A stretch of 64,000 bases of DNA from Gnetum montanum (lineage: Eukaryota; Streptophyta; Gnetopsida; Gnetales; Gnetaceae): positions 668,322 to 732,321 of the forward strand of contig MNCI01022074.1 of NCBI GenBank assembly GCA_015680685.1, given 5' to 3'. The notes beneath the pieces are model-generated. The model saw nothing but the letters and a program-made list of their open reading frames with translations. It was not told the origin of the DNA and searched no databases. A program made the translations under genes and the position numbers. This document shows positions 45,301 through 58,449 of the stretch, in pieces. How positions within the stretch are numbered: the first letter of the stretch is position 1; every line of letters starts with the position of its first letter.

Positions 45301-45969
45301 ATTAAGAAACTTCTAGACCACAAGAAGCTAATTTATTTTCACTGCATTTATTCTACATACTATGGTCACAAATCATTCATGCCTATTTGAAACATCCTAT
45401 GATACATTTGAGAATAAATAAAATCTAGGTACATGAACCTCGAATGGTTCTGGACCTTAATCTAAGAGACATTAACTAATTGAATTTTTAAAAGTTTTTG
45501 TTAGTAGTCCAAACTATCATTGAACTATGATAGTTAATTCATTCCCAAAACTACATCATACACTTGAAGATTCATAACATGTAAATCATTGATTCACCAC
45601 ACACCTTGTAATTCTACTAGCTTACTTATGTACATCTAATCAACTCAAGTGTTATGGCCTCAAATAGAAGCTACTAATAATCTAGAATAAAGAGAATGAC
45701 ATGTAAGATCTATTCAATGTATAATGCTAAGATCTATGAATGAATGAATAGCATCTAGATCAACTAAAATTAATACATTATGATTTAAAATTGTATCTTT
45801 TATTTCCATCACTATGTTGGGCTACACATCCAATGGCTAGTCGATTAGAGCATATACCCAACCTTGCATTCTCTAGTATGCTCTTCTTGGTTGAACAATA
45901 GGTGTTCCACATATACCTTAAATAGTGGTCATTTTCCTCAGCCTCTACCTTCTTCACTACTTCCTACCT

Positions 45970-46810
45970 TCTTTAGGCACTTCCTAGCCTTGTGTTCTAG
46001 CTTTCCACATGCAAAAGAGTTATGGAAATCTCTTTGAAAATGGATAGGCTATCAATGTATAGTAGACAATAAATCCATGATCAACTCTTAAAGTAGGTCG
46101 ATGAGATGATATCTTATACTTACCTCCACACCCACATGTTTACATGAAAAGGTCAAACATACCTTTGGATGTTGATCCTCTCTTTTATCCTTGCCTCCTC
46201 TCATAACTTGCTACATCCTCCTACTACTTTTCTCTAGATCCATCAAAATGACTTTGGCCTCATCATAGGATGTCAATATAAGAGGTTAGATATGATTATT
46301 CAGATAAGGTCTCAAAACTCTTACAAAATTTTTTTGCTCATGCCCTAGCATCTATCTATATCTATGGTACATAGTTGCTAAGCTTAGAGAAATAAGCATC
46401 AAACTCTATCATAGACCAACTACCCTAATATGGATGATAGAATTCATCCTTCTTGGCTAGAGTATATTGAGTAGACACATAATAAGCTTTTAAAGATGTC
46501 AAAAAATTATTCCATGCAACCTTTTGATTAGTTCAACCCTTGGCATGCTCCTCAATCATCTAGTAACACTAAGTAGTGCCAACTAACTAATATACAATCA
46601 ACTAAGTCTACTATGATGATGAACATCCCTTTAAATTAGAAGCCTTTTGTAAATCATCCAACCACTCTGTAGCTATAGTAGGGTCCTTGATGCCATTAAA
46701 TGTATGAGGTTCTAACTTTTGAAATATCTCTACTGATTTCCTACTAACAAGTTGTTGGTTTGAGTTACCTCTGCCTCCACCACCACTTCCACTCTCCACC
46801 TTCCTCATAG
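45970..46810 (-). pseudogene. Gag of element 5
   Basis: The frame at 46808-46611 has a Gly/Ser linker, then EIFQKLEPHTFNGIKDPTIA and TEWLDDLQKA, the start of the chromovirus gag domain. A zinc knuckle remnant near 45977-46018 reads SFACGKLEHKARKC, with the first Cys replaced by Ser. Confidence 0.85.
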
Positions 46811-46814
46811 TTAA

Positions 46815-49079
46815 AGTGAAAACACCACTAGCTACATGCTATTATAGAATTTGTAAAAACTACTAAATAACATGTGCCTAACCACTCATAAAACCACTGT
46901 TAAATGTCTTTGAAGGCTATGGTAGCTAAATATTAGATCCTTCTAATTTGTAGGTCCTACTAGCATTAGGACCATGTCTATTATACATATATGTAACTTG
47001 AAATCATAAATTGGTAAGTCCCACTTTGTATCATATAATATTAGAGTAAACTTGCTTTAATACAACTATATAAATCCTCATCCTACCACATCTATCTAGA
47101 ATGAAGTGATGTCTAGGATTACCAGTAATAACATAATGGAAGCATTACAAATTAGGAATCTAGTGGCATGTGAAAATACATTATATATATATATATATAT
47201 CTTGTAATATAAAATTAAACAAAACCATGTAAAATAAAAGGCCAAGAAAACATGTCAAGCTACATAATTTCATGTCTTCTCATATACATACAACATATAC
47301 ATTATATACATAATAATACTACCAGGGTCATGTAAATATTAGCAATCTATAGAATACTATACATTTATACATGAAGATATACATCAAAAAATCCTTGTAG
47401 ACATTCCTTTCCTTAGCTCATTTAGTACTTTCCTACACTTCTATAGTATCCACCTATAAATAAATAATGTTAGCATAAAACTAAGTGGGATGCCTTTACA
47501 CTTTTCTTGCTAGATGACCAACAAGTGTTACACCAAGGAAGAGGAATGGGATACAAAGCAACTTGCATCAATAGTCAATCTCATATGTACTCTAAGAAAC
47601 ACATGCACATACAACATATAGTACTAACATAATTCCTATTGAAGTGAACACTTAACTAATACACAGTCATAAATATAATTAGTGTTAGCATAATCAATCA
47701 TATTTCCATGGCACCACATTCCATCCACACCACATGCATTTCCAAAATCATATTCACATATTTGTGTCCACATCACACCATCACATAGATCACAGATTAA
47801 TAAATCAATCACAATGTACATTGCCATTGCTATGACTCACAAAGTCATACCAACATATACATATAATCCTTGCTGCTACTGGCATGTCTACACTTAGTAT
47901 AGCATGTATAACATTGTTATGAGTACTCATAATTAATCATTTACTTACAAGTCTTTTATTAGTCGTTTTATTTACTTAGCTAGCCTTAGGATTCATTAAC
48001 TTGTAACCCACAACCACTAGCCTTCTGGAGAACTAGCTATAGGGATATACTCACCTATGTTATGTACCATATATAGGGATGAATACACCAATGCTTTTCC
48101 AATCTTAGGATGAGGCCTAAGATAAAAGCCTCACTAATGCAACTTAGTGGTGTTCAATCTATGATTACCCCCAGGATGGCTTATCACTAATCGGTCCACA
48201 TCCTCATGCTAGCATCACTTGCCAATGACCACTACAAACATTATCATGAAGACATCTACCAACCCACACTAGCTTAATAACAATGACAACTACAAGTGTT
48301 ATTACAAAGAAATGTACCAAGCCAGGCTAGCTTAAGCCATCACATGTCATAATCATAGTACATCCAAAGCAAACATATATGACATGACCACATATAGATG
48401 AGTTTAATAGTTGTACATACTTGATAAAGACAATATAACAACATCATGGTATAATATTTCTTGCTACTAGTATACTTTTTGAACTATATATAATTTCATA
48501 AAAATAATCACTAATGTAACCTTCATAATGTTAGATGTTAAAAGATAAAATACATTCAATAATTGGAAAGTACATAAGAAGACAATTCCAATGATACTAA
48601 TTTCTCCTCAATTGGATTTTTAGAAACAAAGTTATATGAGTTTAAAATTTATTAATCAAATAATAAATAATAATATTTAATTATCAAGTGATAATCAAAA
48701 TTCCTAGAAGCATCCAAACAAAACCATATTTGTGCTACATATATCAAAATCATGTTGGTCAGCCCAACATCACAAATAATTTTTTCCAAATTTCAAATCA
48801 TTCAATTCATCCCATATCCATTCATGTGTAATAAACAAACATAACTACCAGTTTTGGTAATATGAAAAACTATATATTTAAACTTAATCTTTAATCTATT
48901 CATCCCACATGCCCACACTGCATGATCATATATACTAATCTAATACAAAAATATAGGAAAACGGTTAAGATAACCCACCAATTAAGTTTTCCAAAGTAGA
49001 AAACTCCAAACAAGATTAAAACCCCTGAAATTTTGACAAGACGTTATTTCATTGTAAGAAAATCATATATTCATGTAAA
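46815..49079. other. Leader and outer 5' LTR of element 5, not resolved
   Basis: It contains an (AT)n run at 47181-47200 and a TGTTACA word at 47527 that might be the LTR inner edge. I see no clear primer site. No coding frames of note. Confidence 0.45.
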
Positions 49080-50033
49080 CATAACTACAATAGTTTCAAA
49101 TCCAATTTCAAAGTAAAGGAAAAGCTATTTTCAAAGCCAAAATTTACAAGAAGTGTGAAAGTAAAAGAAAGGAGGAAAAATGGGTTCAAAATCAATTTTT
49201 GTTGATATAGAAATAAAAAAAATCCAAATTTCTTGCGTAATTGGTAGATGAGATGATGATGAAAAATTTGATATTTATAACATATGTATATATAAATAAT
49301 AGTAACTTTATGATAGCTACTTTGTGTTACTATCCTCTTTGTTTTACATGTGGATTTTAACAATGATGTGTTAGCCTAGTAGTATGACTTTTGATTTCAA
49401 AAATTGAAGTCATAGGTTTGATTTTGATGGGTAATACTGAGTTATATATCTTAGAGTATACTTATATGACAATTATTTTTGATTCACACCTCCCCTTTAT
49501 ATGTGGATTTTAAAACCAAATTTACCTTACTTTATATATATTTTAATGAAACATTTTTATAAGCTTATATTTTTACCTTCAAACTATTGCTATGAAGTTC
49601 AAACAGTCATAATACACATTCTAAGACTCTAAGTCAAAATCCATTTGAACTTATGTCATCCATATCAAGTACACTATATGCCCACATACCAATATGACAT
49701 CCAAGCATCACACAACATAGCTCTATAGTTTAAATGTATAAATACTTAAATTGCACATAAAGCATATACACATAGCCAACAACTACTTTTGTATCCTAAT
49801 CCAACATCCTTGCCAGTCACATTACCTATCTAACATATCACACAGGACTAGTGTATTTAATCATGTTAGCTAAACATGTAAAGATATCATAATCATATCA
49901 TAAGAGCTAAAACATCATAACATATAAATTTTCATTATAACAAATTAACTCATCTTTGATAATCCACCAAGACCACACACACATAAATCATAAACATAAT
50001 CCAATATCCAAGGTCTATTGAAGGGATATAATA
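49080..50033 (-). mobile_element. Element 5 5' LTR, alignable part
   Basis: Related to 42060-42820, with an extra 153 bp (SINE plus one target copy). The right edge, aligned to the TGTTACATC start of the other LTR, is decayed (TATTATATC). Confidence 0.75.
49361..49495 (+). mobile_element. tRNA-derived SINE in element 5 LTR
   Basis: The 135-bp body is flanked by an 18-base target duplication, TTTACATGTGGATTTTAA (49343-49360) and TTTATATGTGGATTTTAA (49496-49513). The paired LTR at 42301-42325 has the unoccupied site. The body has an A box TAGCCTAGTAG (49372-49382), matching the tRNA consensus, and a B box GGTTTGATTTT (49415-49425) with C-to-T changes, at tRNA-like spacing. These are the internal RNA polymerase III promoter parts of plant SINEs. 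No A tail is seen at the 3' end. Confidence 0.82.
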
Positions 50034-50740
50034 ATGAACCCTCCACATTTATGATACTTTTTTTCAATAGTATAGCTAAACTCTATCAATTTGTCTTCAT
50101 GAAAGTTTTTACTAAGTACCCATGGTGCAAATCTAGTGGATTGTGTTTCTATAAAATTATTCTTTCACAACTTTGGAGAATGCCTCAATGAGTTACATAT
50201 TTTGACGTCTGACCCATAGTTGTAAATGGTCTTTGGAATGATATAACCTTCAATATATTGATGAAAATAAAATGAAGGGGTACAAACCTCTAATCGAATA
50301 TAGACTTAGCCTAGTGACCAAGATTAGAATCAATAGGGATATAGATGAATAATAATGAAATTAATGATAAATTTGATTACACTTGAATGATATTGGTAAA
50401 ATCTAAGTGATGCTAGTGCATTTATATCAAATGAGAAATACAAAGAAAATAATGGATAATAGACTAAATATGTTGGAAAGAGTTTAGAATTTCTCTTTCA
50501 AAAACCAGAAGTGCTTTATTAATCAAAAGATAGAGTTTTCCTCCTAGGGAGGACCAAAAGCTACATTAGTGAAGAATACAAATTGTAAAATGAAACTATT
50601 AAAATGAACTTAATTTTTGAGTAAATGAAGGGTTTAAATGTTGGAATTTGAGCTCTTGTACCTTTGAAAATGAATGAAAAGTTTATTGTTACTATTTGGA
50701 GTTGATTCAAGGGTCAAATAAGATCATTTTAAGTACCAAC
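50034..50740. other. Interval without recognisable gene
   Basis: AT-rich, with short open frames only. It may be 3' LTR or untranslated sequence of element 6, but I could not find an LTR partner. Confidence 0.45.
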
Positions 50741-51800
50741 CTATAGGTGACAGTAGCAAATGCTATAGTGATGTTGTCATTTTATCTAGTGACACTGACA
50801 TTATAGCCAAAAATGTTAACACTACATGAATGTAATCACATGTGATATTGGTAATGCAAGTACCAAAATGGAGCTCAAAGATTGCAAAAAATACTAGAGT
50901 GATGATGGAACATGTAGGTGTCATAGTTGATGTAGGTATAACACACTAACTCTCTCAAAATTCAAAAAGTACTTTTGGATCTTAAGATATCTATGCTAGA
51001 TTTGTATTTGAATATAGTATTTATAGGTTTAGGATTTCCTAAATTTATAGGAAGTTTAGTGAAATTAACTTGAAGTTTATTTTTAGCAATTTGAACTATG
51101 TGCCAAATTCAATTAACTCTAATGACACAAGAAGGTCATGCAATGATGTTGATGTTGTATCAACATCCCCTCCATTAGGTTAGTTTAACGTCTGACATTT
51201 TGAATTATAATTCTAAGACCCCATGGATCATTGGTGACATCCAAAATGATGCTAAATGTTTTCAAGATAATGTCAAATGGATAGCAAGGTTTAAATAGAA
51301 ACTCAAAAAAACTATTTGGAGTCAAATTTTATATATTGATACTGAAGTGACATTGACAAGTAATGTTGATACTACATTAGTGTTACCTAAGCATCATGAA
51401 AATGATACATGTTTTTATGTACTTTTTAGTCTCTTAGAATTTCCAAAACTAATGCATGTGCTCTTGGAATGGTCAGTAGAGGTTTGAAAAAAGCGAAATA
51501 AGAGTCAAAAGGTAAATATTTAGATGATGATGTAGTGGTGATAATATGTTGGTAACATTGACACTATGTCAGCATCATCTAGTATCACCTAAATTCTACT
51601 TGCTATTTTTAAGATTTTCAAGTCCTATAGGATTACCAAAACTAATGTTTGTTTCCTTAGAAATGGTGCAGAACGATTATGAGAGGTGCAATGAAGGGAA
51701 AACTAAGTTGAGAAGAAAGGGTTTTTGATGTTGATCATGTAGGTGATGCTAGGTAAGCGATGTTGATGCTGCATCAACATCACTAAACAAGATATATTTT
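50740..51800. repeat. Diverged ~200-bp tandem repeats
   Basis: A module with (A)TGTTGATnnTrnATCAnnATC recurs near 51150, 51364, 51555 and 51760 (weaker near 50810), i.e. about every 200 bases. TTCCAAAACTAATG followed by CTTnGAAATGG recurs near 51435 and 51640. The block lies downstream of a Tat-type integrase end on the - strand. That is where Tat-lineage elements are known to carry 3' untranslated tandem repeats. Confidence 0.6.
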
Positions 51801-52850
51801 TCCATGATTTTAAAAGCCACTGAAAGTGCCAAAATTGAGGCTTATCCTTTGGGGCATAATTAGGGTCAATCATAAAGACCTTGTAAAAGCATGAAATGCT
51901 ACTAGCAATGGTGTTTTGATGGATATTTTGATGGCCCAACTAGATGTAATAATGTCAAAGACACACTTATCCTAGTTGTTGAAATACTGAAAAAGTATAT
52001 ACAACATTAACTTTTCTTAATGAATGAAATTGAGATGTTGAAGGAGGATCTATTCAAGAAGAGAATGAATGATGATTTGGTAATGTATCCACAAGAGAAA
52101 GAAAGAGAAAAGAAGTAGAAAAAGAGGATAATGGTTAGAACATCAACAATAAAACTATATGAGGATGATGCTACATCAAAAAAAGTGAGGCATGGTTAAA
52201 TCCTATACAACAAATAAATGAAAGGATGTGATTGATAATGTTCACATCTTATTCTACTCAAACTCTTAGCATATTCTTACTAGAATAGAATAGATTCACT
52301 CAGTCCTCACTAATGTGTTGATGAGAGGAAGAAACCTAAATAGGAATGTGAGTTAGAGAAGGAATGAAGAAATATAAGAAAGAAGAGATGAAATATAGAG
52401 TTACAAAAATTGAAAAAAAAACTATAAAAAAGAAATGAGGGACATAGCCTATATGGCATGCTAAGGTGCTATGCAATAAAAATGGAGCACAACTAAAAGA
52501 TGCACTCTAATGATAATAATTACTTGATTATTTGATAAATTCACTTCATATCCCACTTAAACTCAACACACTCTCATATGAAGTAGGAATGGTAGAATAC
52601 CCGTGGCTCTTTGCATGAGATAAATCACTTGCAAATATCCTTATCATTGTGTACTATTAAGAAGAAATGCTAGTAAAAAGGGATAAATAGAAACTGAGTA
52701 AAAATGAAATTACATAAGGAAGATATAGAAGAATTCTAGTTGAAGGTAAAGAAAGAGAAAAAATGATGCAAAGCAAGATAGGGAAGCAATCAAAAGTACT
52801 ATTATAAAACATAGATGAAATAGGAGAAAAAGATTAGAGAAAACCTGATA
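51800..52850. other. Interval without recognisable gene
   Basis: AT-rich sequence between the repeat block and the integrase remnant. No conserved frame was found. Confidence 0.45.
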
Positions 52851-53320
52851 TATTTAAATAAAGTACTTTTTGAGATATGCCTAGTTTTTAGGATTTGGAT
52901 ATTGATTCCCATCTAAATTTCCTAAATAATATGCTTTATTGCTAAAATTTTTAACAATGATGAAGGGACCCTACTAGTTGTTAGAGAACTCTAAAGTTTT
53001 GGTATTTGGAAAATGTTGTAAGATAAGATCTTTTTCTTTCATCTCTCTCAATCAAACATGCTTGTCATGATGATGATGCATATACTTTTGGTGATTTTGA
53101 ATGTTGATTATTTCTTTCTTGTGATTTTCTTCAAGAGTGTCTAGCTTAACATAGCACATCTTTTCATATTCGTTTCTATTATCCAATTGTTTAAAATTTC
53201 TTGAAGAGATGATGCATTCAGTTTTATCAATGACATTGCTTTAGAATCATAAGTTAGCATGAATGGGATATAACTAGTTACATTTTAGAAAGTATTTTAG
53301 TAGATCCAAAGTATATGGGA
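52850..53320 (-). pseudogene. Tat-type integrase C-terminus (element 6)
   Basis: The - strand reads IPFMLTYDSKAMSLIKL (usual TPFxLVYGxEAVLPIE), a Lys/His-rich helical segment, then GPFIIVKNFSNKAYYLGNLDG and YLKKYF. This matches the end of integrase in Tat-lineage plant elements. The remainder of pol does not follow on the right side. Confidence 0.75.
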
Positions 53321-53340
53321 TAATTAGGTGTTGATGAGTC

Positions 53341-53505
53341 ATGGTCTATCAAGCCCAATTATCGGAGCCCTGTTATTGGAGCCCTGATACAAGATATGGT
53401 CTGTCAGGCCCAGTTATCGGAGCCCTATTATTGGAGCCCTGATACAAGATATGGTTTGTTAGGCCCAGTTATCAGAGCCCTGTTATTGGAGCCCTGATAC
53501 AAGAT
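53341..53505. repeat. 55-bp minisatellite, three units
   Basis: Units start at 53341, 53396 and 53451, each ATGGTYTRTYARGCCC...GATACAAGAT, with only a few differences. Each contains two related words, ATCGGAGCCCT and ATTGGAGCCCT. The high similarity makes it young compared with its surroundings. Confidence 0.93.
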
Positions 53506-53639
53506 ATTGCCATGATAACACTTAAAACAAAACTCATAAGTACCTAAAAGACACTTATTCTCAAGTTTGGTGAGCTGGATTTAGCATAGCATTGGTTGGA
53601 TAGCCAAGAACCTAGAGACATCTAGGTAAGTATTGCCAA

Positions 53640-54690
53640 TGTAGGTTTGCTTAATTTATTTATGGCTCCTAGCCCATTCATACATACCCCATTCATTAAC
53701 TTCTTTGATAAAGGATTCAAGAAATTCATCAGCCACATTCACAGTGTGCTTGTCATGTTGGCCATCAATGAATCTACCTTTAGTAACCTCTTTAGCCTCT
53801 TTTCCATTCCTTTTGAGGACATAAAGGTTGTCAACAAAGTGGGGAAAGAGGTGGACCATAGGGAGGAAGTGGAAGAAAGGCTAAATACTTGTCATGGTTA
53901 CATTGGATTGGCTCTAGACTAGTGCTAGGTCATAGAGGCTAACGAGATGTGCCCATTATTCTGGTCCCAGGTGTTTCGTAAGTTATTTTCATAGAAGAAG
54001 ATCCTAAGCATTCAATAGACTTGGACCATGAAGAAGCTCCTCACTGAGGATGCTTAGTTTAACTAGGCTACTCACATGGCTTCCGAGCTATAGGAGGAGA
54101 TCTTGAAGCTCTAAAATAACCTTGATATGATATGTCATATGCATTTTTCATTTTTTGCCACATATTTAAGAAGGTTCATAGAGTTCCTGGTGGTGAAGAA
54201 GGATGGAAGATGAATAAGTCATGATTCATTCTAATTCTCTAAACCTTGGGTAAAACACGTTGTTCCAACCATGCATGTTCAAAACTCACTAGTGGAGGAC
54301 ATTGGGGAGTTCTTGTTTGTTACCACTAAGAAGTTTGGTGATATGCATTATCCTTCCTCTAATAGCATAGGGTTTGAACCTCAAGTTTCCCCTGAGGATG
54401 ATAAGAAGGCCAAGGAGTTACATGTTGAGGTTGACAATGTAGCCAAAGTAAAGTTGAAGAGGCCTATAGTTGAGGGGATAGTAGCAATTGTTGTGCAGCC
54501 TTTGAAAAAGAAGCTCATTATTAGACTTGGCCAGGAACATCATGTGCTTGTATGTATGCTTTACTTCTATTATTTTTTTAAAGTTATTTTTACCTATTTT
54601 TTATATTATATGGCCATGTTATTATTTTGTTTTAGAAAAAATATGCTAACTTGTTCTATCTCTTGTCTTTACTATTTGTGTAGGTAAACA
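53640..54690 (+). pseudogene. Unrecognised gene-like region, N-terminal part
   Basis: The frame at 53647-53922 (PFIHTPFINFFDKGFKKFISH, INESTFSNLFSLFSIPFEDIKVV) and the frame at 54271-54687 (SLVEDIGEFLFVTTKKFGD, an acidic Asp/Lys/Glu stretch, then AVVQPLKKKLIIRL) look like real protein, linked by a region with stops. Near 54548 a GTATGT and near 54681 a TTGTGTAG suggest an intron. I do not recognise the family. It may belong to a transposon inserted in element 6. Confidence 0.4.
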
Positions 54691-54699
54691 ACAAGAATG

Positions 54700-56660
54700 G
54701 AAAGCCTAGGTAGTAGTAGCAAAGGCATAACAAAAATGCTTAGAGGAGGAGGCTCTACAATGACATTAGGATGATGGGTTATCCAATGGCACATTGGATT
54801 CCTTTGATACCATATTTGAAGGTTCATAGTTAGGTGAACCTTTCATTATTGTCACGAATGATCTTTTAGGTACTTATGAGTTTTGTTTTAAGTGTTATTT
54901 ATTATATTTTCATGTTAGAATTGGATTTTTTCCCTTAGCTAATGTTTGAAACACCAGCAAATTTGCATGTTATAACCCTTGCAACCCCATCCCATGAAAC
55001 TCGAAGCTAAACTTCATTATAAATGTGAAGATTGTAATCCATGAGGTGCGATATCACATGCTTTAGGCTTTTAGAGTTGATAAATGCCTCATAAATAGTC
55101 AAAGCCTTATCCCCCTAGTGAAAAATTCACATAATGTCTCTATGTGGGCTTGGGGGATTAAAAATGTCTTTTTGGATACCAAAATTGGCATTTTAATGGG
55201 CTTTATGAGGGGTATAGAATTTTCTATGCTAAAGATACCTATAGTAGGGTATAACTCACCTACCCTTAGCATGGAGGGATCTATAATGACCCATGCCTAG
55301 CATGGGAGGTATAACCCTTACCCCTAGCATTGATACATCACCCCCAAGCATTGATCCAACATGGCCAAGATCTCAACAATGCATCAACTCTAGCAAGGAT
55401 ATTGCATATCAATGTTGTTGTTGGAAGGCCCAACATGGGTGAAATTACTATTTACTATTTTTAGTAAAGGAAATGACTTTGAAGCCATGAGAATATAACA
55501 CTTAATCCATATCATAACCCCCATTTATTTGCTCACCCATCACACTTGCACATGCTAGAATTTGTTAGTAATTAAGTTAGAATTTGTAGCATCAATTAAA
55601 CATAATTTTCAATCAAATTTGTGGCCAAAACACTATATAAACCAAGTCCCAATACCATATTAAGGTTCCATCCTTTTGGCATTTTACACACTTTGAGCAT
55701 TTTGCATTTTAAGAGCTCTCGTAACCTTGCAAAAACATAGCTTCTCAAATCATATCAACATGGAACCTTTGTGGCCTTTGTTACCCCTTTACCCACTTGA
55801 GATTTGTGAGCCTTATTTATTCACACTAAGCTCTTGGGAATCATAACTTGTAGTGTTGCTCACTTTGGTAATCCAAATCCCTCACACCTCTCATCCCCTT
55901 ACATCAACAACATAGTAGATCTAGTGTGGTAGCAGTAAGGGTTTGAAAGCATTAGAAGTGGTAGAACATCTGGATCATGGAGTTGATCATTACGGCTTCA
56001 ATGAATTCTAAACCCTTGCAAAAGTGAACCCTCTTGATGTAATAGTCCATCTTGTACATATTTTCTATACCTCTATTTTTTTAAAATAAATTTTTCAGCT
56101 CCATTTGTGTACAAGCTTTATTCATCAGTTGTATTTTGGTACAATTTACATTCAGATCTATATTACACGTTTGAATTTCTATTACCTTGTTTTACATTTT
56201 CTAAGTCCCTGGGTGCTCTATTGGACCATCCATGGTACCTTGGATCCTATTTTTTGTGAAGGCTCTTGGGATCTAGGATCAAGGTTATTATGGTAGGAAT
56301 TCCTTGATTTCTCTAGTAACTAAGATTTTTAGTCACTACAATGGTTATACTCATTGTAGTACTTGAAGGCCATAAAGAAGCACCTACCTCTACATTCCAA
56401 ATGAAACCATGGGTGGAAGTTCCTAACAAAACTGAATTCATGCATGGCACAATTGAAGACATGATTGATTGGTTATAATAGGTTGCTCCTGATATTAGTA
56501 AGAACTCTAGAATACTTTGCCTAATTTATTTTTTTGTTTATGTATTCTTGTCATTTTTTTAGTTTCATGATCTTTTAAGTTTTATGGTCTCATGGTTTTA
56601 GTTTTTTAAAGTATTTTTTGGTTATTTTTTTATTCACTGTCTTTTTGTGTATATTTTGTT
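54700..56660. other. Interval without recognisable gene
   Basis: It includes a TATA-like word ACTATATAAACC near 55632-55643 and repeated CCCCTAGCAT words (55263-55330). TTTTGGTACAATTTACATT near 56138 resembles sequence near the LTR end of some plant elements. None of this is enough to define a promoter or LTR. Confidence 0.4.
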
Positions 56661-58445
56661 ATATTTTTTATAGTGTCCAAGGTTGGATGGTATTCTAATC
56701 GTGCCATTGAGATTGACAAACTACCCAACCTATTGCTTGAAGTGGAAAATGTTTCACAAATGTTATATGAGAGTGTCATTGAATGTGCACTCTCATGTGC
56801 TAGAACTTCATGGGAATGCCAACACTCTAATGAGTTCCTATGGGAGCGAGTTGTAGCATCGGAAAAGAAAAATAAAAGAAGGTTGATGAGCTGCGATATC
56901 ACGTCCCATCTTATTATCTATAAATAAGAGGTGTCTTTCCTTATTCTAGGCACTTACACTTAGATCCTTAGCTAAACTCTTGCAGTTTTACCATTCCAAA
57001 GTTAGAGTAATTTCCATGTGCCTGTAGTAGGAGTCTTAAAGTGAATGGATCTTTATTCGAGAAAATTATACCTGAGCACACATTTGTGTATGGCAATAAA
57101 TATGAACTTTATGATAAACCTTGCAGCATATGGACTTAGCTAAATAGTAATTAATTATTGTTGAATGTTTAAATGCTTTCCTAGTTAATTAATCTCTCTC
57201 AACCCTTGACTCTCCTAGTTAAGTACACTTAGTACGACCGCATTGAGCATGTTTGTAGCTCTTGGTAACCCAATAATGAGTAGCGTTTGGTAATCCTAGC
57301 AGCATTACACTGGTTCAGGGTGTGTGCGGCAAGTGGGAACAGATACTGGTGTTAGGACAATTAGAACTTAGTTAGTAAATAGTTAATGAAAGTTAGTCAC
57401 TTAGTTCTCTTCACCTTCCCCTATTAACATAAGACATTAAAAAGATAAAAGATATAAAAATCATATACCTCAAGCTTACTTAACCATACAGCCGTGACAA
57501 TACAAGTAAGTTTGGGAAGACAACGATTGATTAACCTTAAGTGTTCCATTAAGGCACGTAAGCACTTAGTCCTTGGAGTTCGACCGGATCGTGCATGAAA
57601 TGCTCGTATTCATATGGTTGAGTGTAGGGGTACCTCGCCACTCATCAAAGGTCAAGGAGATTAAAGACCTTAAGGATCATAGAGAGTTTGTGAAAGCCCA
57701 AGTGGCTAATAGAGACTCCTTACAAACTAAGGATATATAATCATCACGGTATTGGAATTCCATCCACAACAAGGTTTTTCTTACTTGGAGCCTTGTGGAG
57801 CAGAAGTTACACATGGACTTATTAGCATGCAAAGCCAGAAAGTTTGGATCCTTGAGTGGAGCAAGGAATAAAGGAACCACAAAAAGAAATACAAGGTTGC
57901 ATGGGAGAGTTACTTAAAGTGGCTATAGGAGAAGTCCCTAGAGAGACATAAGTTGGAGATGTTCATGAAGGGAATCAATGCTGGGAATGCCTTCAAATTT
58001 TTTGAAGGCTCTTTGATGGTAGCTAATTCCTCCACTTCTTAGGTCACTACCAGTTTTAGGGAGGTGACCACCACTACATTTTCATAGGAGCCATTTACAT
58101 GGATTGACATCAAGGAGAGAAACATCTTGATGGATGTTAATCTTGTGGAAGTGGACTAAGGAAACATGACTGAGGACTAGATTCTCCATTGTCTAGAGGT
58201 TGGTCTTCAGAATTTCCCTCCAAGAGATGTTGCATCCAAACCTTCCTAGGTTTGTTTGCTTGAATTTTTGTTTTAATATATTTTAGTCTAGTTTGATTTA
58301 TTTTCATTTTGTTGTTATGCATTTGGCTACATAGGCTACTAATTTTTTTATGTTTTACTTTATTATTTTAGGCTATAGGTAATGGTAGTGGTCCTAGTGA
58401 TGATAACATTGATGATGCTCCTCCTCCTCCTTCAATTGTGGCTTA
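56660..58445 (+). pseudogene. Unrecognised gene-like region, C-terminal part, split by a solo LTR
   Basis: Before the solo LTR: NRAIEIDKLPNLLLEVENVS, then SVIECALSCARTSWECQHSN and a basic end. After it: VKEIKDLKDHREFVKAQVAN, WSLVEQKLHMDLLACKARKF, FTWIDIKERNILMDVNLVEV and GLQNFPPRDVASKPS. A likely intron runs from GTTTGTTTGC near 58251 to TTATTTTAG near 58372. A short final exon, acidic and proline-rich (DDNIDDAPPPPSIVA), ends in a stop near 58446. The helical, charged sequence suggests coiled coil. The frame shifts by one across the LTR. The family is not recognised. Confidence 0.4.
56884..57647 (+). mobile_element. Solo LTR of the Athila-like family
   Basis: It runs from TGATGAGCTGCG to GCCACTCATCA (764 bp) with perfect target duplications AAGGT (56879-56883, 57648-57652). 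It holds one GCGATATCAC motif and TATAAATA at 56919-56926. Compared with LTR F the motif cluster before the TATA box is reduced from six copies to one. Confidence 0.95.
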
Positions 58446-58449
58446 GGCC

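Larger units (their letters stand above)
42060..50033 (-). mobile_element. Element 5: decayed Tekay-like chromovirus
   Basis: The left LTR ends at 42820 (TGTTACATCTC on the - strand) next to a polypurine tract. A related LTR segment lies at about 49080-50033. Between them, on the - strand, are gag (about 46810), a zinc knuckle remnant, RT (FIDDILVYS) and integrase (DFIIGLPRT), in that order. The outer edge of the left LTR and the primer site are not recognisable, so both end coordinates are approximate. Confidence 0.75.

Noticed and set aside
47527-47545. TGTTACACC as the inner edge of the element 5 5' LTR
   Set aside because: No recognisable primer site next to it and no matching edge in the left LTR.
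55632-55643. TATA box candidate ACTATATAAACC
   Set aside because: AT-rich context, no dependable downstream gene and no conserved copy to compare.
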